Origin: Fibrobacter sp.
GTDB lineage: Bacteria; Fibrobacterota; Fibrobacteria; Fibrobacterales; Fibrobacteraceae
Assembly: GCA_017550445.1 (NCBI GenBank)
Contig: JAFZOV010000042.1
Span: forward strand, 1-64,000
Length of the DNA stretch: 64,000 bases
Direction: 5' to 3'
A program made the translations under genes and the position numbers. Positions 27,674 to 36,903 of this stretch are shown here, one piece after another. Each line of letters starts with the position of its first letter. The stretch's first letter is position 1. The notes beneath the pieces are model-generated. The model had not been told where the DNA came from, ran no database searches, and was given only the letters and a program-made list of their open reading frames with translations.

Positions 27674-29044
27674 TTAGTAATTCCAGTTCTTGACGAAATA
27701 TCCGTTCAGGAACAACGAATACAACATCTGCATTGAAGGCTCAAAGTAAATGTTATTCTGCTTATAAGCCATATTCAAGATAGTTTCGTTGCAAGCATTC
27801 GTATAAGAGGCTGTTTCGGCAGACACCGTCCACAAAGCACAGAAGGCTCCACGGAAATGGGCTCCACCCAGACCAGCCGAGGGCTGGTCACCTTGGTAAA
27901 TGTACTTAATCAAAGTCTGATTAATATCGCCACCGGTCGAATTCAGGGCGAAGGTTGCTGCAGTGGTGGCAAGGTTCTTGGCACGGTCATCGCCATACCA
28001 GTTGTAATCCCACATAATACGGAGCGGAATACGTACGCCTTCAAGACCATAATAATTGTTCAGCTTACCCGTCGAAGAACCGTTTTCTGGATCAGTCGGA
28101 ACACCATCCGCATTAATCCAGTCAGGCCACAAGCCGTTACCGGCAGCCTGGACCTTTGTCATAAAGTCATACGTGGCATCAAGGACCTGTTGCCAAGCAG
28201 CACTGCGTTCAGTATCGTACTTAATCGCCAAGCGGATACCCACCAGCGAGAAGTAGCTGATATTGTAGACATAGCCGTCATTCATGTGCTTGCCGTCGTT
28301 ACCCGGCATAAACAGGTGCGTCGTCGCATTGACTTCGGTATTGTAGATTGCACCCGCAATGCCTTTTGCGTAATTCAAGTAGTCCACATTTCCCGTTTCG
28401 CCATAAGCCAGGAACAAGGCCGTCATCACGTCCAAGTCGGCATCCGTAGCAGAGCCACCCGTTGCATCGGCAGAAAAGCCGCCGTTCATGTCGTCACCCT
28501 TGACCATCCACTTCATGAAATACAGACCATCCGCTTCGCTAACAGGATAGGCCTTGTAATATTTGAACAACTTGTTGAACCGCTCCCAGTCCTTCATGAA
28601 GTAGGTAATCAGCAAACCATAACCGATGCCTTCGGATACCGTATTCTTCGGAGTATCGAACTTGATACGGGCCGAACCTTCCAGCTTTTCACGCATATAG
28701 GTACCCAAGTAGGCCGGTTGCGTCACTTCGTCTTCATAATTCGCATAGAACTTGGTAATCCAGTTGTTATACATGGTCTCCACGGCAGCCTGATTCGCTG
28801 TCGGGAATGTAGCGTAATAAGTCGTTGCACCGGGATCCGGCGTTCCGCTCGGGTTCGAATCCGGCTGAGGCGTATCACCACCCGCACTGGAAAGCGGCGG
28901 ATTATCAGGATTGCCGGCAACACTAGAAGAAGAAATTCCCGGCTGATCCGGATTATCAACAACATTAGATGCGTTAGAAGAAGCATCATCGGAACATGCC
29001 ACCATCAGGGCCAAACCGAGCATGGGAAGAATATACTTTTTCAT
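27674..29044 (-). CDS. Lipoprotein glycoside hydrolase family 8 (cellulase or xylanase)
   Basis: 456 residues from MKKYILPMLG, preceded by AAGGATTTTT; the in-frame GTG/TTG-type codons upstream are not needed. The lipobox is MVAC (Cys17), followed by a Ser/Pro/Asn-rich linker (18-75). The GH8 alpha/alpha barrel (about 76-456) has the general acid Glu138 in VSEGIGYGL and the SATDADLDV motif around Asp201-Asp203. GH8 members cut cellulose, xylan or chitosan; the Tyr/Trp-rich cleft fits a beta-1,4-glucanase or xylanase, but the substrate is not settled. It is co-transcribed with the GH5 gene and sits on the cell surface or in the periplasm. Confidence 0.92.
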   Translation of the reverse strand: MKKYILPMLGLALMVACSDDASSNASNVVDNPDQPGISSSSVAGNPDNPPLSSAGGDTPQPDSNPSGTPDPGATTYYATFPTANQAAVETMYNNWITKFYANYEDEVTQPAYLGTYMREKLEGSARIKFDTPKNTVSEGIGYGLLITYFMKDWERFNKLFKYYKAYPVSEADGLYFMKWMVKGDDMNGGFSADATGGSATDADLDVMTALFLAYGETGNVDYLNYAKGIAGAIYNTEVNATTHLFMPGNDGKHMNDGYVYNISYFSLVGIRLAIKYDTERSAAWQQVLDATYDFMTKVQAAGNGLWPDWINADGVPTDPENGSSTGKLNNYYGLEGVRIPLRIMWDYNWYGDDRAKNLATTAATFALNSTGGDINQTLIKYIYQGDQPSAGLGGAHFRGAFCALWTVSAETASYTNACNETILNMAYKQNNIYFEPSMQMLYSLFLNGYFVKNWNY

Positions 29045-29146
29045 AAAAATCCTTGTAAGATTTTGACAAACACTCAACCTACAATTTAATTAAAAAATCA
29101 AAAAAAATAAAGTAAAAACCCATTTGCATGTACACAAACGGAACCA

Positions 29147-29162
29147 ATGTGAACTAGAACAC
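29147..29162. promoter_or_regulatory. CRP-like palindrome upstream of the GH8-GH5 operon
   Basis: TGTGA-ACTAGA-ACACA matches TGTGA-N6-TCACA with one mismatch and lies about 100 bases upstream of the GH8 start. A second such site precedes the GH5_2 gene at 41430. Binding is not shown. Confidence 0.35.
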
Positions 29163-29199
29163 ATCAATTACCATTAGGTGGAACTTTACGGCACAAAAA

Positions 29200-29220
29200 A
29201 ACCCTGTCCAAAGGACAGGG
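29200..29220 (-). terminator. Terminator downstream of the CBM-sorting-domain gene
   Basis: ACCCTGTCC-AAA-GGACAGGGT, a perfect 9-bp stem followed on the minus strand by TTTTTTT. It separates the 30 kb gene from the GH8 operon. Confidence 0.9.
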
Positions 29221-29246
29221 TCTTAAAAATCTACTTCAAGTAGAAA

Positions 29247-30221
29247 TTACTTGAGGAGAATCTTCTGAGTGAGGTTTGCACCGGCAACGCGAACCATGTA
29301 CACACCAGCGTCGAGGCTAGCGAGGTTCATTGCGGAAGCGGTAGAACCGCTCATAACAACCTGACCCTGAAGGTTCAGCACTTCAGCCTTGGCAGTCTTA
29401 ACGCCAGAGAAGGAGAGGGTGCGACCAGAGAGGGTAGCCTTAACAGAAGCGGCCTTAGCGATGCTACCGATAGCCTTAGTACCACCGGCACCGCATTCAC
29501 CCGTCCAACCGAATTCGACGATGGTGAGAGTACCTTCAACCTTAGCGGCGGTAGCGTTCTTCAGACGAATCTTAACAGACTTTGCATTCTGCGTAGCTTC
29601 ATCGAGAGTGTGCTTGTTGGTCTTGTCCCAGCCATCCTGCTTGAACACGGACCAAGGAAGGTCGAGCATCTGAGCAGAAGGAGAAGCAGCAAGAGCTGTG
29701 TACCAGGAGTCATAGCCGTTAGCATCTTCATCCCAGCCGAGTTCCAACTGGAGAGCCTGAGAACCAGTCCAGGCGTAAGTAATGCAGTAGCCCGGATGAG
29801 CAGAAATGTCAATCGGAGTTTCAGCCTTGTTCCAGTTGAAACCGATACCTGCGATAGCCGGCGTAGAAGAAGCACCACCAGCAGCGGACATCGTCACCTG
29901 AAGACCAGCATCAACGAGGTTACCGCCCGGAATGATGGAACCATCAGTTTCATCGGTAGTGATGAGCTTGTAGGTACCGTCAGGGTTCGTGGTGATCGGG
30001 TCGAAAGACATGGTCTGGCCATCCTTTTCGTCACCAACGTAGGCGAACCACCATCCACCAGTGTTCTGGTAGCAGTAGCTATAGTCATCTTCGGTAGGAG
30101 GAGTGCATTCACCAACTTCAGGAACCTGAACCTGGTAAGCATCAACATCCATGTTCCACAGAGAACCTGCAGCCATGGAGACGCTTGCAGCAGCGAGGCC
30201 AAAAATAGCAAGATTTTTCAT
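29247..30221 (-). CDS. Secreted carbohydrate-binding protein with type IX-like sorting domain
   Basis: 324 residues. A signal peptide (1-18) is followed by a jelly-roll domain (about 22-245) rich in Trp, Tyr and Gly (GGWWFAYVGDEKDG, FNWNKAETP, YCITYAWTG, LELGWDED), similar to CBM11/CBM30-like modules of Fibrobacter. The C-terminal domain (about 250-324) has the type IX-like pattern VLNLQGQVV...LDAGVYMVRV ending KILLK. No catalytic motif is visible. It probably binds glucan on the cell surface. It has its own terminator and an upstream AT-rich region (30222-30327) with a candidate -10, so it may be transcribed alone at the end of the barrel operon. GAGAGAG precedes the ATG. Confidence 0.8.
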   Translation of the reverse strand: MKNLAIFGLAAASVSMAAGSLWNMDVDAYQVQVPEVGECTPPTEDDYSYCYQNTGGWWFAYVGDEKDGQTMSFDPITTNPDGTYKLITTDETDGSIIPGGNLVDAGLQVTMSAAGGASSTPAIAGIGFNWNKAETPIDISAHPGYCITYAWTGSQALQLELGWDEDANGYDSWYTALAASPSAQMLDLPWSVFKQDGWDKTNKHTLDEATQNAKSVKIRLKNATAAKVEGTLTIVEFGWTGECGAGGTKAIGSIAKAASVKATLSGRTLSFSGVKTAKAEVLNLQGQVVMSGSTASAMNLASLDAGVYMVRVAGANLTQKILLK

Positions 30222-30327
30222 AATTCTCTCTCTTTTTTAAGGTTTATTGTTTATGTGGCTATAATATAATTCAAAAAATGACATTTGTCTCGCAAAAAAA
30301 ACTTTACAGTTTTTTCTGTGGGCAATA

Positions 30328-31377
30328 TCACTTCTTTTTAGCGTTATACTTAATTGCAGGTCTCAACACCTGGCCGACAGTCACCAGCAAAGAGACAATC
30401 GGTTCCTTGTGATCACCGGCAATATCATACAAAGCTATTCCGCCAAAATCGTTGTCCTTGACAAAAGTCGCCAAAGACTTCATTGAAGGAATTCCGTTGA
30501 AAACGATCGTTTCCGAAGAGCTCACGGCCACTTCGCTCTGGGTAGCCTCGTCAAAGGTCACCTGGTAGTCCGGAGCATCGAAAACAGTCATCAATTCTTT
30601 ATAGGTCAAGTAACCTTCGTTACCACTACCCGTGCCTTCGTGGCTGGAGCCAAGGCCTTTCGCATTCAAGAAGGTTTTACCGTACAGAGGCACCACGGGC
30701 ACCAGCTTTGCAGAAGAAACGCCAGCATCGGCATATGCCTTGAGAACTTCCTGCGCAAAGACAAAGTCAGAATTCGGCTTCACCGTAGATTCTTCAGCGC
30801 TCATCTGGTCGGTAAGCATAACCATCACGTTAGCAGCCTTACCCAGAGCTTCGCTAGAATAGGACTTGGCGGCATCTACGGAACCGATTACAGAAACCGT
30901 AACATTCACGCCGGCATCGGCCACTGCAGAAACCAGGGCACCGTGAGCGGCAAATTCCTCTTCTTCAGCCGGCATCCAGTCGATTTCAATGGAAGAAACA
31001 CCGTTGCCGTCGACAAAAGACTTGATGGCTTCGGCAAAAGCGCTACGAGCTTCTTCGCTCATGGCGACAGCCTTCATAGCCTCTTCGTTACCCGAGCCAC
31101 CGACAACAACCTGAAGGTTCACCTTCTTTTGCTTGGCCAGCGAAACCAGGGCGTCAAAGTTTGCATTGTCGTTTTCATCGGCGTTGGCAATGGAAGAGCC
31201 GTCTTCACTAGGAACAAAATACCCGTAATGGATATCCGTCAAGAAATCATAACGGACATCTTCAGGGGTAAACTGGGAATACTGCAACCAGTTCGGGTAA
31301 TAGGCACCGACCTGAAAATCTGCCGCAAAAAGCAATGCGGCCGAGCATCCCAATGTAGTAACAAACTTCTTAAACAT
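30328..31377 (-). CDS. GH18-fold secreted protein, probably catalytically inactive
   Basis: 349 residues. A signal peptide (1-19) is followed by a TIM-barrel with the layout of GH18 chitinases: VGAYYPNW, TDIHYGYF, LQVVVGGSG and VSSIEIDWMPAEEEE. In active GH18 enzymes this last segment is DGxDxDWE; here it is EIDWM (131-135), so the acid Glu is Met, the first Asp is Glu, and only the inner Asp133 remains. The terminal strand GIALYDIAGD lacks the usual Trp. A carbohydrate-binding or scaffolding role at the surface is more likely than chitin hydrolysis. It ends the operon of three barrels and a lipoprotein, 14 bases after the lipoprotein. AAAGGGTG precedes the ATG. Confidence 0.8.
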   Translation of the reverse strand: MFKKFVTTLGCSAALLFAADFQVGAYYPNWLQYSQFTPEDVRYDFLTDIHYGYFVPSEDGSSIANADENDNANFDALVSLAKQKKVNLQVVVGGSGNEEAMKAVAMSEEARSAFAEAIKSFVDGNGVSSIEIDWMPAEEEEFAAHGALVSAVADAGVNVTVSVIGSVDAAKSYSSEALGKAANVMVMLTDQMSAEESTVKPNSDFVFAQEVLKAYADAGVSSAKLVPVVPLYGKTFLNAKGLGSSHEGTGSGNEGYLTYKELMTVFDAPDYQVTFDEATQSEVAVSSSETIVFNGIPSMKSLATFVKDNDFGGIALYDIAGDHKEPIVSLLVTVGQVLRPAIKYNAKKK

Positions 31378-31391
31378 ATCGTCACCCTTTC

Positions 31392-32468
31392 TTAATTTTC
31401 AGGAGTTTCATTAGAAGATTCTGCAGGAGCAATTTCTTCGGGAGCGGCTTCGCTAGGAGTTTCGCTAGCAGCGGGTTCTTCGCTAGAACTTTCTGCAGGT
31501 TCAGTTGTTTCGCCTTCTGCCGGTTCCGTTGCCGCGGGTTCTTCAGCAGATGCTTCAGGTTGTTCCGTTTCAGCAGCCGGGGTTTCAGACTTTTCAGCCT
31601 CGCCAGAAGGTTCGCTAGCAGCGGGGTCTTCGGCAGGAGTTTCTGCCAAAAGGCTGTCCTTGACAGAACGAATCCTAACAAGGCGTTCCGCACCGGCTTC
31701 ATTCCAAATCGGATAAGTCTGACCATCGGCTTCATTCTTGCAGAAGTAATAGGCGCTATAGTCCATCATTCTGGGCCTAGCACCCAGCGTATCGGCCAGA
31801 TTCACAATCGTCACCAAAGGCTTAGCGTCAGATTCTTCCTTCGAAACAACCGTCTTACCGGCATTGGCATATCCCGCCGGAATCGTGATGTCATTCTTTT
31901 CGCATTTGCGGTAGGCACGACCTTCAAGAATACCAAAGGCAGCGTAATGCATCTCGTACAGTTCCGGATCGTACTGGAAGTTATCAATATAGGCCTTGTC
32001 ATCGGCGCTATTAGGGGCGCCACCTATCTGCTGCTTGTTGAAGCGAAGAATGACAGCCTTCTGTTCCTTGTCAAGCGCTTCAGAACCAGGCCACATGGAT
32101 TCCGAATACCCAGCCATCAAGAAAGCCTTTTTCGCCAATGCCTCGTCGGCAAGGAAAGCATCATTGTCGGCAGTATAAAGAGCCGTGGCTTCAACCTTGG
32201 TCTCAGCATTCTGCATTGAATCCAAACGGGGCTTATTATCTTGAGTGCGAAGCTTATTGATAATCTGGTAATACTTCACATCCGGATTCAACTTTAAATA
32301 GGTATCCAAGTCGTAATCCTCAGGCAAGGCATAATAAGCAATATCACGCGTACCATTACCAGGATTGGACGTCTTGACCATCATGTCATCGGAGTCTACA
32401 GAATAATCTGCGCAAGCGCCCATTACCAAAGCAGCTCCGACCAGTGCGAATTTTACTTTTGAATTCAT
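31392..32468 (-). CDS. Lipoprotein with Glu/Pro/Ala/Ser-rich C-terminal tail
   Basis: 358 residues. The lipobox is MGAC (Cys19). A helical central region (about 60-240) contains ALKKA-like segments and two repeated Tyr-rich motifs, but no family I recognise. The last 95 residues are a disordered tail built from repeats of E-P-A-A-S-E-T-P type, likely to span the periplasm or hang from the surface. It lies between a barrel gene (13 bases upstream) and the GH18-like gene (14 bases downstream), with AAGGGG before the start. The position suggests a tether linking the outer-membrane barrels to the GH18-like protein. Confidence 0.72.
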   Translation of the reverse strand: MNSKVKFALVGAALVMGACADYSVDSDDMMVKTSNPGNGTRDIAYYALPEDYDLDTYLKLNPDVKYYQIINKLRTQDNKPRLDSMQNAETKVEATALYTADNDAFLADEALAKKAFLMAGYSESMWPGSEALDKEQKAVILRFNKQQIGGAPNSADDKAYIDNFQYDPELYEMHYAAFGILEGRAYRKCEKNDITIPAGYANAGKTVVSKEESDAKPLVTIVNLADTLGARPRMMDYSAYYFCKNEADGQTYPIWNEAGAERLVRIRSVKDSLLAETPAEDPAASEPSGEAEKSETPAAETEQPEASAEEPAATEPAEGETTEPAESSSEEPAASETPSEAAPEEIAPAESSNETPEN

Positions 32469-32481
32469 TTGAAAATTCCCC

Positions 32482-34611
32482 TTAGAAATTGACCGTCACG
32501 TCAGCCATGATGATGTTCTTGGAAATGTCAAGCGAAACAGCCTGCGCAGCCATATCGCGGAAGTCAATGGTATTCTTCATGCGACCATATTCCACGGTAG
32601 CATAAGCACCAGCGCCGAGCTTGTAGCGGAGTCCCGTAAGGAGCAACATTTCGGAGGATTTGTCCAGAATTCCAAGATAAGGATTACCGAAATCAAGAGC
32701 AAGCATCTGGAAACCCGTCAGCAAAGAAAGTTGCTTCCAGGAGAGATCCAAACCCGCCATGATACGGGAACTAGAACGCTCCAGGCCTTCCTTTTCTTTG
32801 GTCATTTCAAAGGAACCGCCCAGCTTAACACCGAAATCCTTGGCAAGATTGGCCAAGCGGGCTACATCCACGTTAACACCACCACCAGCACGCATGTACT
32901 GAGTTCCAGTTGCAAACATGATCGAATCTGCCATCGGATCGTACTTGTCGGCATTGTAGAAACCGAACACGACACGAAGAGCCACGGCATCGTTCCACTT
33001 ACCGTTCAAATCAATATCGCCACCCTTGCGGTTCGGTGTCGCATAGCCATAAGGCAAGGCAATATTAGTAGACGGATCCAACACGGTCGTTGTTCCAAGC
33101 AACTCGGCGCGCTTCAGCGTAACATTGTTGTAGCCGTTACGATAATACTGGGCGTACTTATAGTTGTTGTAAAGGCGGTAGAATTCAGATTCGTACTTGG
33201 ACGGATCCGTGAGCATCATATTCGAGGAGTTCAGCGGAACCGATTCGTACATCGTGAAGTACAAGTTTTCCAAGGAACCCGAACGAACGCCCGACAACAG
33301 CACATCCAAAGCAGAAGGAGCAAAAGTAGCATCGCTATTGAGGACCGGGATATTACTCAGCACGGCAGGCGTCATAGCCTGTTCCGCCTGGTAATCCTTA
33401 TCCACCATAACTCCATGAGCCTTGGCATCAAAGTCGATTGAACCGATTGTTCCGTCGGCAAACAAGTCAACCAACAAAGCGCCCTTATTATGAGCAGCCG
33501 CGACCTGGTTCATTTCCGGTTCAGATTCAGATACCGTCTTGTAACCGAAATAACCGCGGTCGGTCACCAATTCACCATTGGAATTCACGTAAGCCGAAGT
33601 GTCAATCACCACAGTCTGCTTTTCCGAGACGACAAACGCATCGCGGATGTAGCTCCAGTAAGACAGGGCATATTCGACATTGGCGCCAAAATGGAATGCA
33701 CCGGGCATCAAGCGCTTGGAATCAAAGCCAAGTTCGAAGCTCAAGACATTATTGTGGTCATAGTAAAGGGTGTCGGCATTCACGAACATGTTGATCGTGC
33801 GGGAACTGCGAACGCGATCGAACGTATAAACTTCGTTCACGCCGAGAGTAATGCCACTCAGGTCAACACTTCCTGCGATACCCGTCAAGTAACGGTCTAC
33901 ATTATCGAAGTCAAAGAAGACCTGACCCGTTTTCTTACCCACGTTGCGGATGCGAGCCAACGTTCCGTGGAACTTGAGGTCATCCAAAGCACCGAGCTTT
34001 CCCGTGGTCACTTCCACATTAGCGCCCTGCATCAAACGACCATTGGAGCCATCCAGATTCTTGTCGGCCATGACTTCTTGACGATGTTCAGCAAGAATCG
34101 TAGGTTCAAAGATGAAATCCGGCATCGGCTGATACACGGTCAACGGGGTGTAGGCAACGCGCATGTGGCCCAAATTGAACTTCATGTGCTTATTGACACC
34201 ATAACCATCGTAAGACCACCAGGTCGTAATGGGAGAATTGTTGCCTTCGCGGTGGGCATTCTGCCAATCCTTGTGGAAGCGCAGGTCAAATCTGGCTACA
34301 CTTTCGGAACTAGGCCTTACCGAGAACACCATGTTCATGCGGGTATAGGCAGAAGCTTCGCTCAACTGGGAATCGTCCGTCAGAGCGTCAGAAGAAATCG
34401 AAGAGTGCAAGTAACCGGCCTTGGCATTACCGTTAATGGCAAAGCCTATTGCGTTCGCTTCGTAGTTCGTCAGCTTTTCCAGCAGACTGAGCTGGCGGCC
34501 TTCAACAGAAGTAGTATCCTTGGCTTCTTCTTGAGCGAACGCCACAGAAGCTGCAAGCAGCGAAGAAAGGAGGATTGTTTTATAACCCATAAACTTCAAA
34601 TCGTTATTCAT
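32482..34611 (-). CDS. Outer-membrane beta-barrel protein C of the cellulose operon
   Basis: 709 residues. GGGAGG lies just before the first ATG, so that start is favoured over an internal ATG 7 codons later; the signal peptide ends at AFA (about 26). The mature protein is a series of amphipathic strands and ends DVTVNF, with terminal Phe typical of BAM substrates. A motif YTPLTVYQP...FEPTILAEHRQE (154-177) is shared with barrel B. The length suggests an 18-strand-class porin or adhesin barrel, but no plug or TonB box is visible. It is third of three barrels in the operon, 12 bases after barrel B. Confidence 0.82.
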   Translation of the reverse strand: MNNDLKFMGYKTILLSSLLAASVAFAQEEAKDTTSVEGRQLSLLEKLTNYEANAIGFAINGNAKAGYLHSSISSDALTDDSQLSEASAYTRMNMVFSVRPSSESVARFDLRFHKDWQNAHREGNNSPITTWWSYDGYGVNKHMKFNLGHMRVAYTPLTVYQPMPDFIFEPTILAEHRQEVMADKNLDGSNGRLMQGANVEVTTGKLGALDDLKFHGTLARIRNVGKKTGQVFFDFDNVDRYLTGIAGSVDLSGITLGVNEVYTFDRVRSSRTINMFVNADTLYYDHNNVLSFELGFDSKRLMPGAFHFGANVEYALSYWSYIRDAFVVSEKQTVVIDTSAYVNSNGELVTDRGYFGYKTVSESEPEMNQVAAAHNKGALLVDLFADGTIGSIDFDAKAHGVMVDKDYQAEQAMTPAVLSNIPVLNSDATFAPSALDVLLSGVRSGSLENLYFTMYESVPLNSSNMMLTDPSKYESEFYRLYNNYKYAQYYRNGYNNVTLKRAELLGTTTVLDPSTNIALPYGYATPNRKGGDIDLNGKWNDAVALRVVFGFYNADKYDPMADSIMFATGTQYMRAGGGVNVDVARLANLAKDFGVKLGGSFEMTKEKEGLERSSSRIMAGLDLSWKQLSLLTGFQMLALDFGNPYLGILDKSSEMLLLTGLRYKLGAGAYATVEYGRMKNTIDFRDMAAQAVSLDISKNIIMADVTVNF

Positions 34612-34623
34612 TGTTAGCCTCCC

Positions 34624-36891
34624 TTAGAACTCTACGTTGATTGTAGCCTGAAGGACGCTACGGGTGAATTCATGTTCAACTTGACTTGCTGTAGACTCAC
34701 GATTTTCGATAGCTACGTAGTCAGGAAGGTTGGTTTCGGTTGCCGGAACAAAGGAATTGTCGTAAACGTTATATTCGCCACCCAGCAAGGAACCTTCGAG
34801 GCCCATGACCGAGTAGGTATTCTTGACGGTAGCCTGTCCATAGTTAATCGCCAACCAGGCATGGGGAGCGAGCGTGTAGTCGAGACCGACCATCCACTGC
34901 ATCTGTTTACCCTTCATCACCGGAGCCATAGAGACCTTCAAGTTGCTCATCGTGGCTTCTTGCAAGAGAGCTCCAGCCTCATTGAGTTCTGCGTTGATCA
35001 TCTGGAAACCGGCCGAAACACCGAGACGCTTCCAGTAGCGGGCATAGATGCCGGCATTAATGAAGTCCGTCTTAAATTCTGCACTAGAGATAGAACGTTC
35101 GGCATGCTTGTAGCTACCGCTCAATTCCAGCGGTAAGCTGAATCCGAGCAAGCCCAAGACATCCACCTTGGCTCCACCGCCAAATTCCGTAAACGAGATT
35201 TTATCCGTACCGACGATAGCCGCAACCTGTTCCATCTTGGTGAACAAGCCCTGGACTTCAATCATGTTGTCCTTACCGTAACCGGCCACCACATTGGCAC
35301 GGACACCGGTACGGTTTGTCGTTGCAAGGCCATTGGGCAAAGCCATCTGGACGTTAGCATCGGACAATTCATCGATGAGGGCCAGTTCCTTACGTGTGTA
35401 TGTTGCCGTGGTGTAAGAGGTCTTAGAGTAAGGGGCGATGTTATAGCTCTTGGTCTGACCATTTTCCATACCCGCATCATCGTTCGTCATGTACTGGGAT
35501 ATGGGAGCATGTTTCGGCGTAAAGAAGTAGAGAGCGTCGAAAGTGGAGTACAGCGGAGCGTACGGGCCATACTTGGTCAGGTTACCATCCTTATCGGAGT
35601 TCATAACGCGAGAAGCGATGAACGAAGGGGACTGAGCCAAGGAGTTATACCAGCTAGAGTCGTTGCGGATATAATCCACAGAGACCTTTGCCATCCAACG
35701 ATCCGTCTTATAACCGACATTCAGGTTTGCGTTAAGGGCGAGGCCCTTTTCGATTTCATCTTCTGCGGAAACCGTACGGAGCGTGTCATAGGCGAATCCG
35801 GCTTCATCGGCCAAGACCGCAATAGAGCCGTCTTCAGCGGTAAGCGGGACTGCCGATTCCGCATAAATCTTGTCCATCGAATAAGCAACTTCACCTGTCA
35901 AGTCCGCAATCAAGCTCTTGTTGCCCATGAATCCGGCAACATCGGCACCGAATCGGCCTGCAAACACCTGAGTGGACTGGGGAAGCGAATCGAGGAAGTT
36001 CACCGGTTTTCTGATATAGTTATAGGTAGGATCGGTACCACCGACCGCGATATAGCCATCATTCTTATAGTAGGTGTAAGCCTTGGAATCTTTGTCATCC
36101 CAGACATCCAAGAAGGTCACGCCAACCATCAAGTTCTTGTTCAACGGATAAAGTTCCAAGTTGGCTGCCGCGGCGTACTTGTCAAAGGTACCGGCCTGAG
36201 ATGCACCCCAGATATCTTCACCCGGAAGGAGGTTACCTTCGGCACCGGTCGTATCGAGACGTTCGGCACGGCGGAGTCTTGCAAAGAAACCTTCGGCACG
36301 AAGTTCACCCACCGTGGGGCCCAAGTCTGTACGGAACTGCAAGTTGAGACCCTGCAAATTGCGCTGGTTACCTTCGATAAAGGCTTCCTTCTGGGCCATT
36401 TCGCGATTGCGGGCAAAAATCATGGGTTCGTACATGATATCAACACCGGGCATATAAACCGTCAACGGAGAATACTGCTGACGGAAGTCACCGGCAGTCC
36501 AATGGAACTTATTGCCGATATTGCCTTCAAGGTTGACCCAAGGAGCATTTACCGTAGTGGCGGAGTTCGCAAAGTAGTCCTGCATGCCTGCACCCAGGCG
36601 CAGCACAATGTTTGCACCGACAAAATCCCAGGGGCGGAAATGCATATCCAAATCCAACTGGACAAATTCAGCAATTTCGCGATCCGGAAGATTATTGAAA
36701 CCGTTAACATCCTGCTTGGCATCCACATTGGACTTATTGTAAACGGCACGGACCGTACCACCAATATCGACACCCTTTCGGGATTCGATGGCTTCTACGG
36801 TACTATCTATCTTAGCCTGGTTGTCGGCAATTGCGGTAGCAGAAGCGATTGCGGAAACAGAGAGCAAACCAAAAATGAGTCTTTGTAACAT
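34624..36891 (-). CDS. Outer-membrane beta-barrel protein B of the cellulose operon
   Basis: 755 residues. Signal peptide 1-22 (ATAIA). The mature chain has a short predicted coiled segment (about 25-40, DSTVEAIESRKG) and then amphipathic strands to the C-terminal VLQATINVEF, ending in Phe. The motif QYSPLTVYMPGVDIMYEP (139-156) and the following NREM...NLQGLNL region are shared with barrel C and, more weakly, barrel A. AGAGGT lies before the ATG; the gene lies 12 bases from each neighbour. Proteins of this kind are reported as cellulose-binding outer-membrane proteins in Fibrobacter; the precise role here is an inference. Confidence 0.82.
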   Translation of the reverse strand: MLQRLIFGLLSVSAIASATAIADNQAKIDSTVEAIESRKGVDIGGTVRAVYNKSNVDAKQDVNGFNNLPDREIAEFVQLDLDMHFRPWDFVGANIVLRLGAGMQDYFANSATTVNAPWVNLEGNIGNKFHWTAGDFRQQYSPLTVYMPGVDIMYEPMIFARNREMAQKEAFIEGNQRNLQGLNLQFRTDLGPTVGELRAEGFFARLRRAERLDTTGAEGNLLPGEDIWGASQAGTFDKYAAAANLELYPLNKNLMVGVTFLDVWDDKDSKAYTYYKNDGYIAVGGTDPTYNYIRKPVNFLDSLPQSTQVFAGRFGADVAGFMGNKSLIADLTGEVAYSMDKIYAESAVPLTAEDGSIAVLADEAGFAYDTLRTVSAEDEIEKGLALNANLNVGYKTDRWMAKVSVDYIRNDSSWYNSLAQSPSFIASRVMNSDKDGNLTKYGPYAPLYSTFDALYFFTPKHAPISQYMTNDDAGMENGQTKSYNIAPYSKTSYTTATYTRKELALIDELSDANVQMALPNGLATTNRTGVRANVVAGYGKDNMIEVQGLFTKMEQVAAIVGTDKISFTEFGGGAKVDVLGLLGFSLPLELSGSYKHAERSISSAEFKTDFINAGIYARYWKRLGVSAGFQMINAELNEAGALLQEATMSNLKVSMAPVMKGKQMQWMVGLDYTLAPHAWLAINYGQATVKNTYSVMGLEGSLLGGEYNVYDNSFVPATETNLPDYVAIENRESTASQVEHEFTRSVLQATINVEF

Positions 36892-36903
36892 ACTTAACCT
36901 CTA

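Noticed and set aside
30328..31377. Active chitinase
   Set aside because: The catalytic Glu is Met and the terminal Trp is missing.
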